64,000 nucleotides of DNA. It comes from Saturnia japonica. Its lineage: Eukaryota > Arthropoda > Insecta > Lepidoptera > Saturniidae. The DNA is taken from the NCBI GenBank assembly GCA_033032175.1, contig CM065314.1, positions 124,001-188,000 on the forward strand, read 5' to 3'. Positions 23,501 through 35,500 of the stretch are shown here, one piece after another. The translations under genes were made by a program, and so were the position numbers. How positions within the stretch are numbered: the stretch's first letter is position 1; every line of letters begins with the position of its first letter. Under the pieces are notes generated by a model, which was given only the letters and a program-made list of their open reading frames with translations, was not told the DNA's origin and made no database searches.

Positions 23501-26500
23501 TAATGGTGGAAAAAAAAAAAGAAATTAATTAAATTACCTACGTACAGATATTATAATATTTGTTCTTTGGCGATGGGATACCAAAATTTGTCTAACTAAT
23601 GGCAGTATCGCTTAAATTAGAAATGTAATTTTTTTTTAAATCACGTTGTATAATGATGTATGTAAGGTATGTAAGGTATTATTGTATGTGTTTCAGGAAG
23701 CTAATAGTGTGCCACTACAAGAAGGGCACCGAGATATGCAACTACAGCTACAGTAACACCATACTCGCCGTCAAACTCAACCGATCCGTGAGTCCGACTC
23801 TCTTATCTTCTCTTCTTACCTTTCCACTTCCAATACTCGAATAACCTTAACTTATACTACATACATATTTCCATTTCTTTATTTTCTCGATGACAGTTCT
23901 AATTTGACAGTTGTAGTGTTGTGACCAAATAAGTAATGATATCGATCTGTTATAAGGGACTTTAAAAATCCCTTTTTAAAAAAAAAAGAATTATTTCAAG
24001 ATAGATATATATTAATTATTTAACACTGAATTAAAATTAAGACGGACTATGAGTGTCACGGACTGGGTCTGAGATGGAACTGAGGATGAGCTACGGGATC
24101 GTGAGAGGGCTGGGCGAAGTGCTGACGCTAAATACTGGGAATGGTCTAAGGAGGATATGGTTTTGTGATACTAGAGAAAGGTTGGCACTTTAGGGTACAT
24201 ACTTCGGGTATAACAGCCCCCCACGTAAAAGAAAACTTTTGCAGTAAGGTGCAAAGTTTTAACATGATGTTCTTAAACGAGGAACGGAAATTTCCGTTGT
24301 TTCCTCAACATCAGGGCCAGGGACTGTGGTTCGTGAGGTTTTGAAGGAAGTTAGGGTTTGGTAAAATTTCTTATATAGTATCAATAGAATTATAGCTATA
24401 ATCAATACAAGTGTACAATATGTTAAAATTGGATAAGTTGAATTGTATTCTAAAAGGTAATTTGGATCTTCTGACAGTTTATCTATTGAGGATAAAATTT
24501 GATTAGTAACAATATCTAAATCCTTTAACTTATCCAAGTTTGTTCCTACAATTTTCATAGGTGGTATGTTAGTTAAATCTAGTCTTTTAATATTACAACA
24601 AACATCAGTAATAATATTGAAATCGGATCTTACAGGGTTCACATTAATGTTAATATTAAATTTACCGGATAATTCTGTATTTCGGCATATGGCGGTACAA
24701 TTAGAAGGTAAGTTTAAAAATCCTGTGCCTGATATTTTGAGTTCCGTTATATTAGCATTACAATCGACTGTTAACTTGGATACCTTTGATTGGACATACA
24801 GAAAGTGGTTATTGTTAAGCCTATGCCATATGTCGATGTCACCATTAATAAATTTAGGATTACATTGATCCGGTAAGGAGTCTAATACTTTTAACATCAG
24901 TTCTGTTTCACAGGTGGGGTTTGTATTCACAGGATATTCTGTTACAGTTTTACAAATATAAATACTATTTGGAATTACTTTACACATTTTTAAGCTATCC
25001 ATATAACAATAATAAGATTTATCTTTACTAATACTTACATAGTTAGAAGTAGGGATAATTAATGAATACGAAACTGGTTTTTCAACATCGTGTGGTAATG
25101 GTATAGGGATGGTTTTATAAACATCATAAATTTTATGAGTTACCAGCGGGATTTTGCAAGCAAATATTATTCGTTTACTTGCATAGTGGGTACTTAATTC
25201 ACTTATATCTATAATAACATGAATATTTTCTAAATCTAAGTTTACAGGAAGTTCCAGCGATCTGGGTAAGTATCTAATATTATTCAATAATTCATAATAC
25301 AATTCCTTAGGTGTAAGTACAGATGGGTGAAGAACATGGCTTTTAGTAAACATAATTGCATTCTGCAAATCTTCCATTTTAAACGACAAAGTTAACAAAG
25401 CGGAAGATAAACTGTTACACAATTGATTAAAATTTGACATTATAATTAACTTATTAGACGCTAAACTTAGGTTTCTTAAATTAGAACTTAAATTTTCGAC
25501 AGCGTTATTCAAACGTGCTTCATTTAAATTTATAATAGATATGGTTTCATTGAAGCTCTTTAACGCGGTACTGGTAATTAACGTGTTATATTTCAGTAAG
25601 TTGGCTAATTTCTTATTGTTACTATTTAGAATTTGAATAGCGTTGTCATATCTAAGTGCATCGTCTTCATCCAGAGTACCAATAACATGTTTAAAAATAG
25701 TACCGATGCCGGATATCCATGCGGATCTTTTCGATAGTACGGGTAGTAAATGCGATATGGAATTATAATCTTTAACTATATCAGTATACCGAGACGTAAG
25801 AGGTTCTAAAATATTATGACATTCTGAGTCTAATATAACGTCGTTTTGTTGACACAGGAAACGGGTAGTACCTATAATGCTGTTGATATTATCAATGTGT
25901 GGCTGAATATAGGAGAGGTCGACTGGTATTAGCACGTGTAATTCCTCATCCGAAAATCGAGCATGTCCTATTGGATCAAAATAAATACCGGGACTCCTCG
26001 AAATTGTTTCGATGAGGGCTGATTGGACAACGTAAAGGCTCATGGCCATTCTGAAATAAAATATACAATTGGATTATTTGATAATATTGCCTAGATAAGC
26101 GGCTTCTGATGTCACGGTGAAAGAATGTGGATTTTCTTAAACCCTAAGTGGTCTCGGCTAACTTGATCTCGTCATAATGGTGACGAGCATGACGCCTGTT
26201 GATCAGGACTGAGAGTGTGTTGTTGCCGTGGATTTTAACCACTCGGTATGGTCCCTTCCAAACCGGGGATAGAGCTTTTCTTAGTCTTAAATGGTTTTTA
26301 ATAAAGACAAAATCACCTACCTTATATTTCTTCGGTTTAGTTTTTTGATCATAATATTGTTTTGAGATACCTTTACATTTTAGAATATTCTCTATAGCCT
26401 TTTGACGGGAATAATTTAATCTGTGTTGTAGAATACGAATATAGTCATGATATGTAACATCAGGGGCATTTTCATACACAGAATTAGGAATGAATGCTTT

Positions 26501-29500
26501 ATGGCCATATATTAACTCATAGGGAGTAAAGTTGGTTGTACTATGAGTACTCGTATTGTATGAATACATTGCTGTGTAAACATAACGGGGCCAATTTGTT
26601 TGGTTTTCGTCAACAAACGATTTTAAATACTCCTTAAGAGTTGAGTGGCTCCTTTCCAAAGCACCCTGAGTTTGGGGGTGGTAAGGAGTGGACCAAAGCT
26701 GTTTGATTTTAAGGAAATTGCAAGTTTGTTTGAATAGATCTGCCGTGAAATTAGTGCCTTGGTCAGTCAAAATAAATTTTGGGATTCCGAAGAGTGAAAT
26801 AAAATGCACGAGGCATTCACAACTTTCCTCAGCAGTTGCGTTGGATATAGGATATCCAACTGAGAATTTTGTTAGATCGTCCTGCAGTGTAAGTATGTAT
26901 TTGAGTTTGGCATTACCAGATTCTGGTAATGGTCCTACGATATCCAGGGCAATGCGTTCAAAAGATTGTGTGGAAGTACTTGTGATTTGCATCGGGGCCC
27001 GGTTGGTTTTCCTTAAAGCTTTATTGGTTTGACATAATTCACATTTCTTTACATATTGTTCAACGTCACTTCTCATATTTTTCCAATAGAATATTTCCTG
27101 AATACGCTTTAACATTCGGACTGAGCCTAAATGACCGGCTATAGGTAGATCGTGATTTTCTCTTAGAATTTTTATAATTTCCGACGGTGTAGGGTAAATC
27201 AAAGTGTTTTTATAAATATTTACAGAAATTTTTGTGTTATTGAAAAGATATAATAATATATTACAGATTTTAATAAGTTGGTATTGATCAAAAGGATTTT
27301 TAAAATCTGTTATAGCTATATTAATTTCTTCTGGATAGTTTATTATTAGGTCATTTCTTAGACATTTAAGGCTCTTATAAATGTCTTCGTAATCGGCTTT
27401 GTCAAAATGATGAACTTTTGTGAATAAAAAGTAGTAGGTTTTGTTGTCATATTCAAATTTTAAATACGAATGTAGAATTCTTTCCTGATTAACTATCTCA
27501 CTACTATCTGTTAAATTACCTAATATGTCATTTATGAAGTGGTTTGACTCATCCATGTCTATGGATGTCGGGATTACAATAATTTTACTTTTACAGGTTA
27601 ATATGCTGTTACTATGTTCGTGAATGTTTGTGTTTGATTTAAATTCTTTACTACTAAGATTCTTTAGGCATTTTGTATAGGAGTCATCGTCGTTTAAACA
27701 TTCTAATGGATCTATACTTTGGTTTTCTGTTAAAGGTAATTCGTCGTGTTGATTTTGAGGAACAATATCCGGATCTTCATGGACAGGATTTATATTAATA
27801 GCATTATCAATGGGAATGCGGGAAAGCGCATCTGCGTTACAATTTAGCTTTCCCTTCTTATATTGAATACTATAATCATATTCTTCTAGTTTCAGGCGCC
27901 ATCTAACGAGCCTGGAACCGGGATCTTTACAGTTAAACAACCAGTTTAAGGGTTTATGATCGGTCACTATAATAAAACGATGACCGAAGAGATAGGGTCG
28001 GAATGTTTTAGTGCCGAAAATTATTGCGAGGCACTCTTTTTCTGTGACGCTATAATTGCACTCGGCTTTGTTTAATGTCCGAGATGCATATGCGATGGGC
28101 CTATCTTTACCGATTTCGCCCTGAGATAGTATAGCCGATATGGCAAAATTGGAGGCGTCACATGTTAGGACAAATGGTTTACTAAAGTCGGGGTATGCTA
28201 AAATTGGTGCGGTAATTAGTTTTTCCTTCAGTTGTTCAAACGCCAACTGTTGTGAATTTGTCCAAACGAAAGGAACGTCTTTCTTCAAGAGAGAGGTTAA
28301 TGGCTTTACACTTTTAGAGAAATTTGATATGAATCTTCTATAATAGGATGCTAGGCCTAGGAAAGATTTTACTTCTTTGGGACATTTTGGTACAGGAAAT
28401 TCGCTTACTGCCTTAATTTTTTCGGGATTTGGTTTCACACCCTGGTCACTTATGATGTGTCCGAGGTATGCTACTTCTTTGCGTAGAAACTCACACTTTT
28501 CTGGTTGGAGTTTAAGGTTGAAATTACGAAGTTTTACAAACACTTTTGTCAGTTTTTCGATATGTGAAGATAAATCCGTTGAATAAATTACTATATCATC
28601 TAGATAGACGAAACAATGTACGCCCTGTAAGCCTGAGAGTACCGTATTCATCAATCTTTGAAAGGTAGATGGGGCATCTTTAAGTCCGAAGGGCATTCTA
28701 TCGAATTCGAAGTGCCCTTGGGGAACACTAAAGGCGGTTTTGACTGCGTCGGACGGAGACATTTTTATCTGGTGGAATCCTGATGCAAGGTCCAGTGTTG
28801 AGAAATATTTACTTTGTCCTAGTTGATCAAGTATTTCGTTAATTTGAGGCATTGGGTATGTTTCTCCGATGGTTATATCATTTAATTTGCGGTAGTCTAT
28901 AACTATCCGCCATTTCTTTTGTCCGGAAGCATCTCTCTTCTTAGGAACTACCCAAATTGGGGATGACCACGGGGAAGTAGACGGTTTTATTATATGTTGT
29001 TCGAGCATTTTATTGATCTGATTACTAACTTCCTGTTTATGGACTTCGGGGAATCTATATGATTTAACATTGATGGGTTGCGAAGAGGAAGTATTTATTT
29101 CGTGTTTTACTGCATTAGTGGCTGTCAACTTATCATCGGGTAAATGAAATATGTCTGAGAATTCGGAACAAATTTCGCACAATGCATTGGACTCTTCAGA
29201 ATTTAAATGAGACACCCTTAATTGGTTAAGAACTTCTTTGGTCCTATCGTTACAAGATTGGTGAGTGTTATTTAACTGTCGGAATTCATTATAGTTAATA
29301 GGACTAAGAGTAAATTGTAAATTTGATAATATAGGAATAGGATCGTCTGATACATTTAGGACAGTTGTGTTTACGCGATTATTTGTTTTTACAGATACGA
29401 TACAATTTGCAACAAGGAGGGAATCAGCGATATGCTGATCAACGATAACGCCTTCCTTCAATTCCGGATTCGTTACTGAGCATTCTATTATAACTTCCGA

Positions 29501-32500
29501 TCGAGGAGGAATAACATATTGCGGTTCTTTGAAGCGTAATTGGAGAACAGAACCGTTTATATTAATGGACTTAGTACTATAGTCGATCCTACATTTGTAC
29601 TGTTTGAATAGGTCATTACCTATGATACCATCATGTGGTAAATTTATCCCGTCAAGGATATGGAATCGATGGCTAAGAGGCTCATCTTTTTCGAGAAATA
29701 AGGCTAGCCGGAAATCACCCATGCTTCTGATGGGTTTCTGAGGGGTTATCCCCTTGACTAATACCTTATTTTCTGATAATTGTGGCATTTCTTCCACAGA
29801 GGATTTCTTTAATAAAGATATGCCGGCCCCCGTATCGACGAGGAGCGACAAGGGTCTACTAGACACCGAGGTTTTTATGGTTACGCAGGGTAAGTATCGG
29901 TCCTTTATATTAATTTCGTGAATCGTAGAAGGTTCTGAGTTTTCAATCGGATCGCTAGTTTTTACTTTACTGTTATTAATTTCCCTGGTTTGAAGGTTGG
30001 ACTTGGAGTTATGAATCAAAATGGGTTTAATAGTTTTTGAAACATTTTCTGATTCGATGGTTTTCTTTTTAAAAACTCTAGGAACGTGTTTTATGTGATC
30101 GTGTTTACCGTCAAGATATTTCGATTTAATTGCGTCGGTTTTGTTTGGTAAACGTTCCGCACGACGCTTAGGCGGAACGTCTATTCGTTTAAATAGTCGC
30201 AGATTTGGTGTACGAGGTTGTCTTGGATTACGTCATTATTATCTTGTGTTTCGGGGTCATTTGATGTTTCGATATGGTTTACACGTGGATTGGTGTTGTA
30301 TGGGGATTTTTGTTTGTGGTCAAATGAGGTTTGGCCTTGAGTTTGGGATTGTGGTCCGTTGCCATATTTTTTATTATTGTATTCGCGTAAGCGGCAGTTC
30401 TCCAGCATATGCCCGGTCTTTTTACAATATCGACAAAAAGCTGTGGAAGGATGTTTATAGCCTGACGTCGATGGCCTTGTGTTACGGTAATTGTTATTAT
30501 TATTTTGTTGTCTATAAATTGATTCAGACCGGCTTGGTTTTATTGGTATGTTTTTGTAAATGATTTTTTGAATTTTCTCTTCAGAAACGGCTAAGTTTAT
30601 AGCATCATTTAAGTTTTTAGGGGTTTTACATCTCAAAATGTTAGATATTCTCGGATATAAACCTATAGTGAATATGTGTAGTGCCAAGTCCTCCATGGCT
30701 GCCAGACGGCCAACTAATTCGCTTTTCTTGGTATTAGAAATTTGTATTTCAGTTAATAATTGGGATAGACACGATTCTACACGTAACGCAAATTGGTTCA
30801 CTGTCTCGTTGTTACTTTGTTTACAGTCTTGTAGATCCGTTAAAAGATGGGCGTAATGCTTCCTTTCACCGAATTGGTTTTTAAGGAAATCTTTCAGACT
30901 GGACCAATTTTCGAATTCTTTGATGGAACATGCAATTTCGGCTTTACCTTCCAACTGACTCAGTATGTACTTAAGAACAAAGTTTTGTTGATCATCATCT
31001 GCTAATGAATATGCACTGTCGCAGTTGTTAATGAATGCGTTCAACCGTTCCCGTGATCCATCGTAGGGTTTAATAAATTTAAGTAGCAAGGTTAACGGTG
31101 CACTTTTGGATTCAGGTACTTCCTTTTTACTTGTAGCCATCGTGAATATTTATTATTAATATCTAAAATTTATGATAAAATACAAATGAAAATAACAGAT
31201 AAGTATAGACGGTCAAGTTATTAGCCTGCCTACCTATCAAGCAGACGGCGTAACGTTATAATATGTTTACTACTAACTGCGAACTCGATGTAGTTCCCGG
31301 TACAGAGATAAGAGACGTTGAAATTCAATACGCTGATGCGCGACCGTGTGGTCTTAGGATGAATACGATGTTTATGAATATGATGTGTTATAATTAACTT
31401 AATTAATTATTTAGAAATAACTAAAAGAAGAACATATTAAAATAAACACTGAATTTCACTAGATCTTGAAATCACTGCGGCACATTGAAAGTAAAATAAA
31501 ATAGTCACTTACAGGATAATCTTCATGTTTTGTTATACACACTGCTATGTGACAGGCTGGTTCTTGGTTGATCCAAGGTCGGGATGTAGTAACGGTAACC
31601 GCAATGGTCACTGTCGTCACCGGTGAGTGCACCACTATTGGTGCAGAGCCCCTGTAAGGCTCTATTAAACAACGGCAACTTGGGATGAGATGATCCTGGG
31701 TAACTTTAGGACACTTCTTTTGGCACTTTCGGAACACTTATAATTTTAGGCACTTTATATTATTGTGGAACACTTTTGATATTATATAATTTTGTAATAT
31801 TTTGGACACTTATGATGTTAGGCACTTTTATTATTGGATTTATTAATTCGAGTCCGTGATGAATTTCGGGGCGTTACCGGGATATATATAGAGACCCGGT
31901 ATCCCACCGCTGCCACCAAAATGTTATAAGGGACTTTAAAAATCCCTTTTTAAAAAAAAAAGAATTATTTCAAGATAGATATATATTAATTATTTAACAC
32001 TGAATTAAAATTAAGACGGACTATGAGTGTCACGGACTGGGTCTGAGATGGAACTGAGGATGAGCTACGGGATCGTGAGAGGGCTGGGCGAAGTGCTGAC
32101 GCTAAATACTGGGAATGGTCTAAGGAGGATATGGTTTTGTGATACTAGAGAAAGGTTGGCACTTTAGGGTACATACTTCGGGTATAACAGATCGCATATA
32201 TTTATTACGATCACGACAGTGACGATTCATCAGATTTTGATTAAAATAAATAAATAAATATTACCTGTCGTTATAATTATTTCGTTTCATTGTCGAGTAC
32301 CTACCTATACCTACTTATTTTACAACAGCTTCGAAAATTTTGAAGAAGTTGGCATTATCAACCAAAAATTAATACGTGTAACATCTTATAATGAAATATA
32401 ATATTAGTTAATAAATTTGTACAAAAGTATCCGGCAGTAGTTTAGTTTCTTACATTTTGTAAAAAAATATCGGGTCTGTTATCGTGTTACGTTTATCGAT

Positions 32501-35500
32501 ATAGCTCCATCCCTATCAGTTTCTCCGACTCTGGTATAACCTTGTACGTGTGTAAACGGCATATTTTTATAAAATATTGCATACATAATGTAAAAAAGAC
32601 GCTCGTTCAAGTTTTCACAGTAGCTGTCATCGAGAAAAAAAATGGAAATGGTATAATAATCAAACCTACCGGCTACTGTTAGCGGCACACGAAATGCAAG
32701 CGCAACACTTTTATATTAAGCAATTTCCATAACTTCGTCGTTCAGGATTCCAATCATTTTATTACCTTTATAAGTAACAATGGGTTGAAATTGTATTGAA
32801 AGTTGTCGACATTTCGCGACATTAGCGGATCATGAGATCTGCCCACTGAACTTGCATTACGTAAGGAACCAGGGCATATGAAAACGGTTACCGATAACGG
32901 ATAGCCGTTTGACCCTCTGCGAGCCCGATCCATTCAGCACCGAGCGCGGGTCAGCGGGCTGCTGGAGCTCGCTGATAATACTTTCCGGGTAATTGCGCGT
33001 TTATGGACAATTACGCAAGTTTATAATAACTTACATAAAATTCAGTAAGTATCTACTTGATAAATTTAAGTCAGCTAGCCAACTTAACCACACGGAAATT
33101 ATACACAATATTTAGAGCAGTAGGCAAACTAAGTTATCTTAATAAAATATAGCAATCGGATTTACCAGCTTCTTAATTTTGTTACCCATTGGTATGGGAA
33201 CACGTAAATAGCTTATCTGTCGCGTGTCGTTGTCGATGAGTCATGACGAGTTCGTTGTTTTTATTATTCAGGAGTTAATTTAATGAATTTACAATAATCA
33301 TTGAGATTTGACTGACACTTCCAAACGGTGCAAATGCTAATGTCGCACGATTTGAATAAAATCCATAAAATAAATTCAGAGTGTTGTTGTTCAAAAGTGA
33401 CCGTTTTAAAAGTACTCTTCGACATTAACGGATTATTTATTACCTACACGCTGCGTTACGATATATGTATGTCTGTTTCCAAAGATATACATAAATAAAT
33501 TACTTTTGCACATGATTGTTTCACATAATGTAATTGCTTGTAGTAGAACTAACTAAAACAAACAATAAAATAGGGTAAAACCGAGATAGATGCCCCAGCA
33601 GGATAGAGGTGCCTCGTTTTCAAAATAGGGAGCGCAGGCTCCACAAACCTCAATCCCCCCACACTCCACACGTCGTCGCGTCGTTTTTTTTTTTTTTTTT
33701 TTTTTTTGAACTGACTACACTGTTAGCCTTAGGGGCCCTAAAGCCGCTGCGGCTTTTACAGCTTCACCGGACTTGGGGGCGAGCGCAGAGGGCACTCAGC
33801 CGCGAAAGTTTTGTGGACGACTCGCACGAGGGTGCCAAAGTGGCCGGACCTCGGCTCGGGCGGTCGTCGCGTTCGCAAATAGGTCGCGATCTATTCGAAT
33901 CCCTACACCTACGATTCGAGCTAACTAAATATACACATAGGCACGTTCCCTTTCTCCTGGGAGGAAGGAAGGAACCGTGCGTATGTGTATTCAGTAATCG
34001 GAATGTTTCTACACTAACTAGCGCTAACTAACTAGCGTAAAAAAGAAAAAAAAAGGTCCCTCACAGAACCTATGTACCTGTGTGGTGTGCACGTGTGTAT
34101 GTTCATACGTGTGTAGTGTTGTATGTAGGTAGCTAAGTGATGCACGTACAGTGTCACTTGTATCGCGCGGGCGGTTGCCTGACCCAAGGGTTTCACACCG
34201 AGGAACGGACCTAGGCTTGGGTTACCGCTAGAGAGGGTGGACGTGACGGGTGTGCTGGAGCGAAATTGACCGCCCGCCCTCTGCGGAGAGAACGGTGGTT
34301 ACGCGGGCGTGGGCGCTGGCACGCTCTGTTTGGAGAGACGGATGTGTAATATTTATTCGAATTTTCGATGTGATCGTCGGGATCAATAAAAATATTGCGC
34401 GGCCGGCGTTTGCACCGGATGTTCGTGGGTGCCGGAACATAAGTGGCGGCTGTTTTTATTAACGGATTCGCGTGGTTCGACGCGGTGTCGAAATACGAAC
34501 GGGAGAGCTGTTTAACGTAGGCATGTATCGAAGGAAGCTCCATATCTCTATGGAGATCTACGCTTCGAACATACCACGGGGCCCCGGTGAGACGATAGAG
34601 GAACCTATTCTGTATCGATTGTAACCGTTTGAAACTCGACTCGGACATATGTGCGAACACGGCGCAACTGTATGTCAAAATTGGTCGAATACACGTCTTG
34701 TAGAGCGTGAGCTTATGTCGCGTGGACATTTTACTCACCGAACACAACAGAGGATGCAACCGGCCCAGGACCCACGCGGCCCTGTTCCTAACCTTACGGA
34801 TGTGGGGTCTAAAAGAGAGCCTACTATCTAGGGTTACCCCTAGATATTTGGTCTCTCTTACATACGGAATCGGATTATCGTAGAGCTTAACAGGTTTAAG
34901 CTTCCACGGTATCTGTGACGAATCCGCATCGAAGAGCATCGCGGCGCTCTTCGAGGGATTAACGGCTATACGCCACTCGTTAAACCACTTCCCGAGAGTG
35001 GTCACGGAGCGTTGGACTTTGTGTCTGAGGTGGGATCTATTCCTATCTCCGACCTATATCTTCCTATCGACCTCCGGGAGTCGAGGTAGGTCACTGACGT
35101 ACAGGTTAAATAGGCTAGGAGCCAGGATCGAACCTTGGGGAACGCCTGAGCGTATTGGACGGGGCGTGGACAATTCACCTTCCACTCTATAGCGGAAGGT
35201 GCGATCTGTTAAATAGTCGCGAATTATTTTAATTAGCCTATCGGGGACTTCAAAGCGGTACAACTTGTAAATCAATCCCTCGTGCCAGACCTTATCAAAG
35301 GCCTTGGCCACGTCGAAAAAGACCGCAAGTGTACGGCGGGGTTTATAAAGTTCAGCAAAATTAAATGCAACGTGCTCCGTGAGGCGGTGCACTTGATGAG
35401 TGCAAGAATATCTAGCACGGAAACCGAATTGCTCAGGCGGATAGAGGTCTTTCTCCTCTATTATTGGCTTGAGACGGTTCAGAAGGATCCGCTCGTAAAT

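Larger units (their letters stand above)
16847..23696. other. WIPI2 intron 2, with repeats listed separately
   Basis: A 6.85-kb intron. Apart from the foldback at 18330-18797, the LINE fragment at 20288-20775 and the CA tract, it holds AT-rich sequence and two GC-rich patches (about 20140-20260 and 22290-22390) without splice-compatible exons. At 22725-23235 both strands have open frames of about 100-120 codons with no recognised domain; I could not assign them and see no splice signals linking them to WIPI2. Confidence 0.5.
23948..32189 (-). mobile_element. Complete errantivirus-like (gypsy group, env-bearing) provirus
   Basis: 8242 bp bounded by two identical 268-bp LTRs and a 4-bp duplication GATC (23944-23947 and 32190-32193). 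Read on the minus strand the order is LTR, TGG-initiated primer-binding site, leader, gag (31140-30181), pol (to 26144), env (26049-24259), purine tract GTGGGGGGC and LTR. All three frames are open over family-typical lengths. The 4-bp duplication, the gag/pol -1 shift and an env frame behind a splice acceptor are features of insect errantiviruses. LTR identity means a very recent insertion. It lies antisense in WIPI2 intron 3. Confidence 0.93.

Noticed and set aside
31459..31737. 92-codon open frame upstream of provirus gag
   Set aside because: Lies in the untranslated leader on the same strand as gag and overlaps the repeated motif cluster; no family member is known to have a gene here.
33609..34031. 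Plus-strand open frame of 140 codons
   Set aside because: It runs through the poly(T) complement of a LINE poly(A) tail and the LINE 3' UTR; a phenylalanine run from the tail, no domain.
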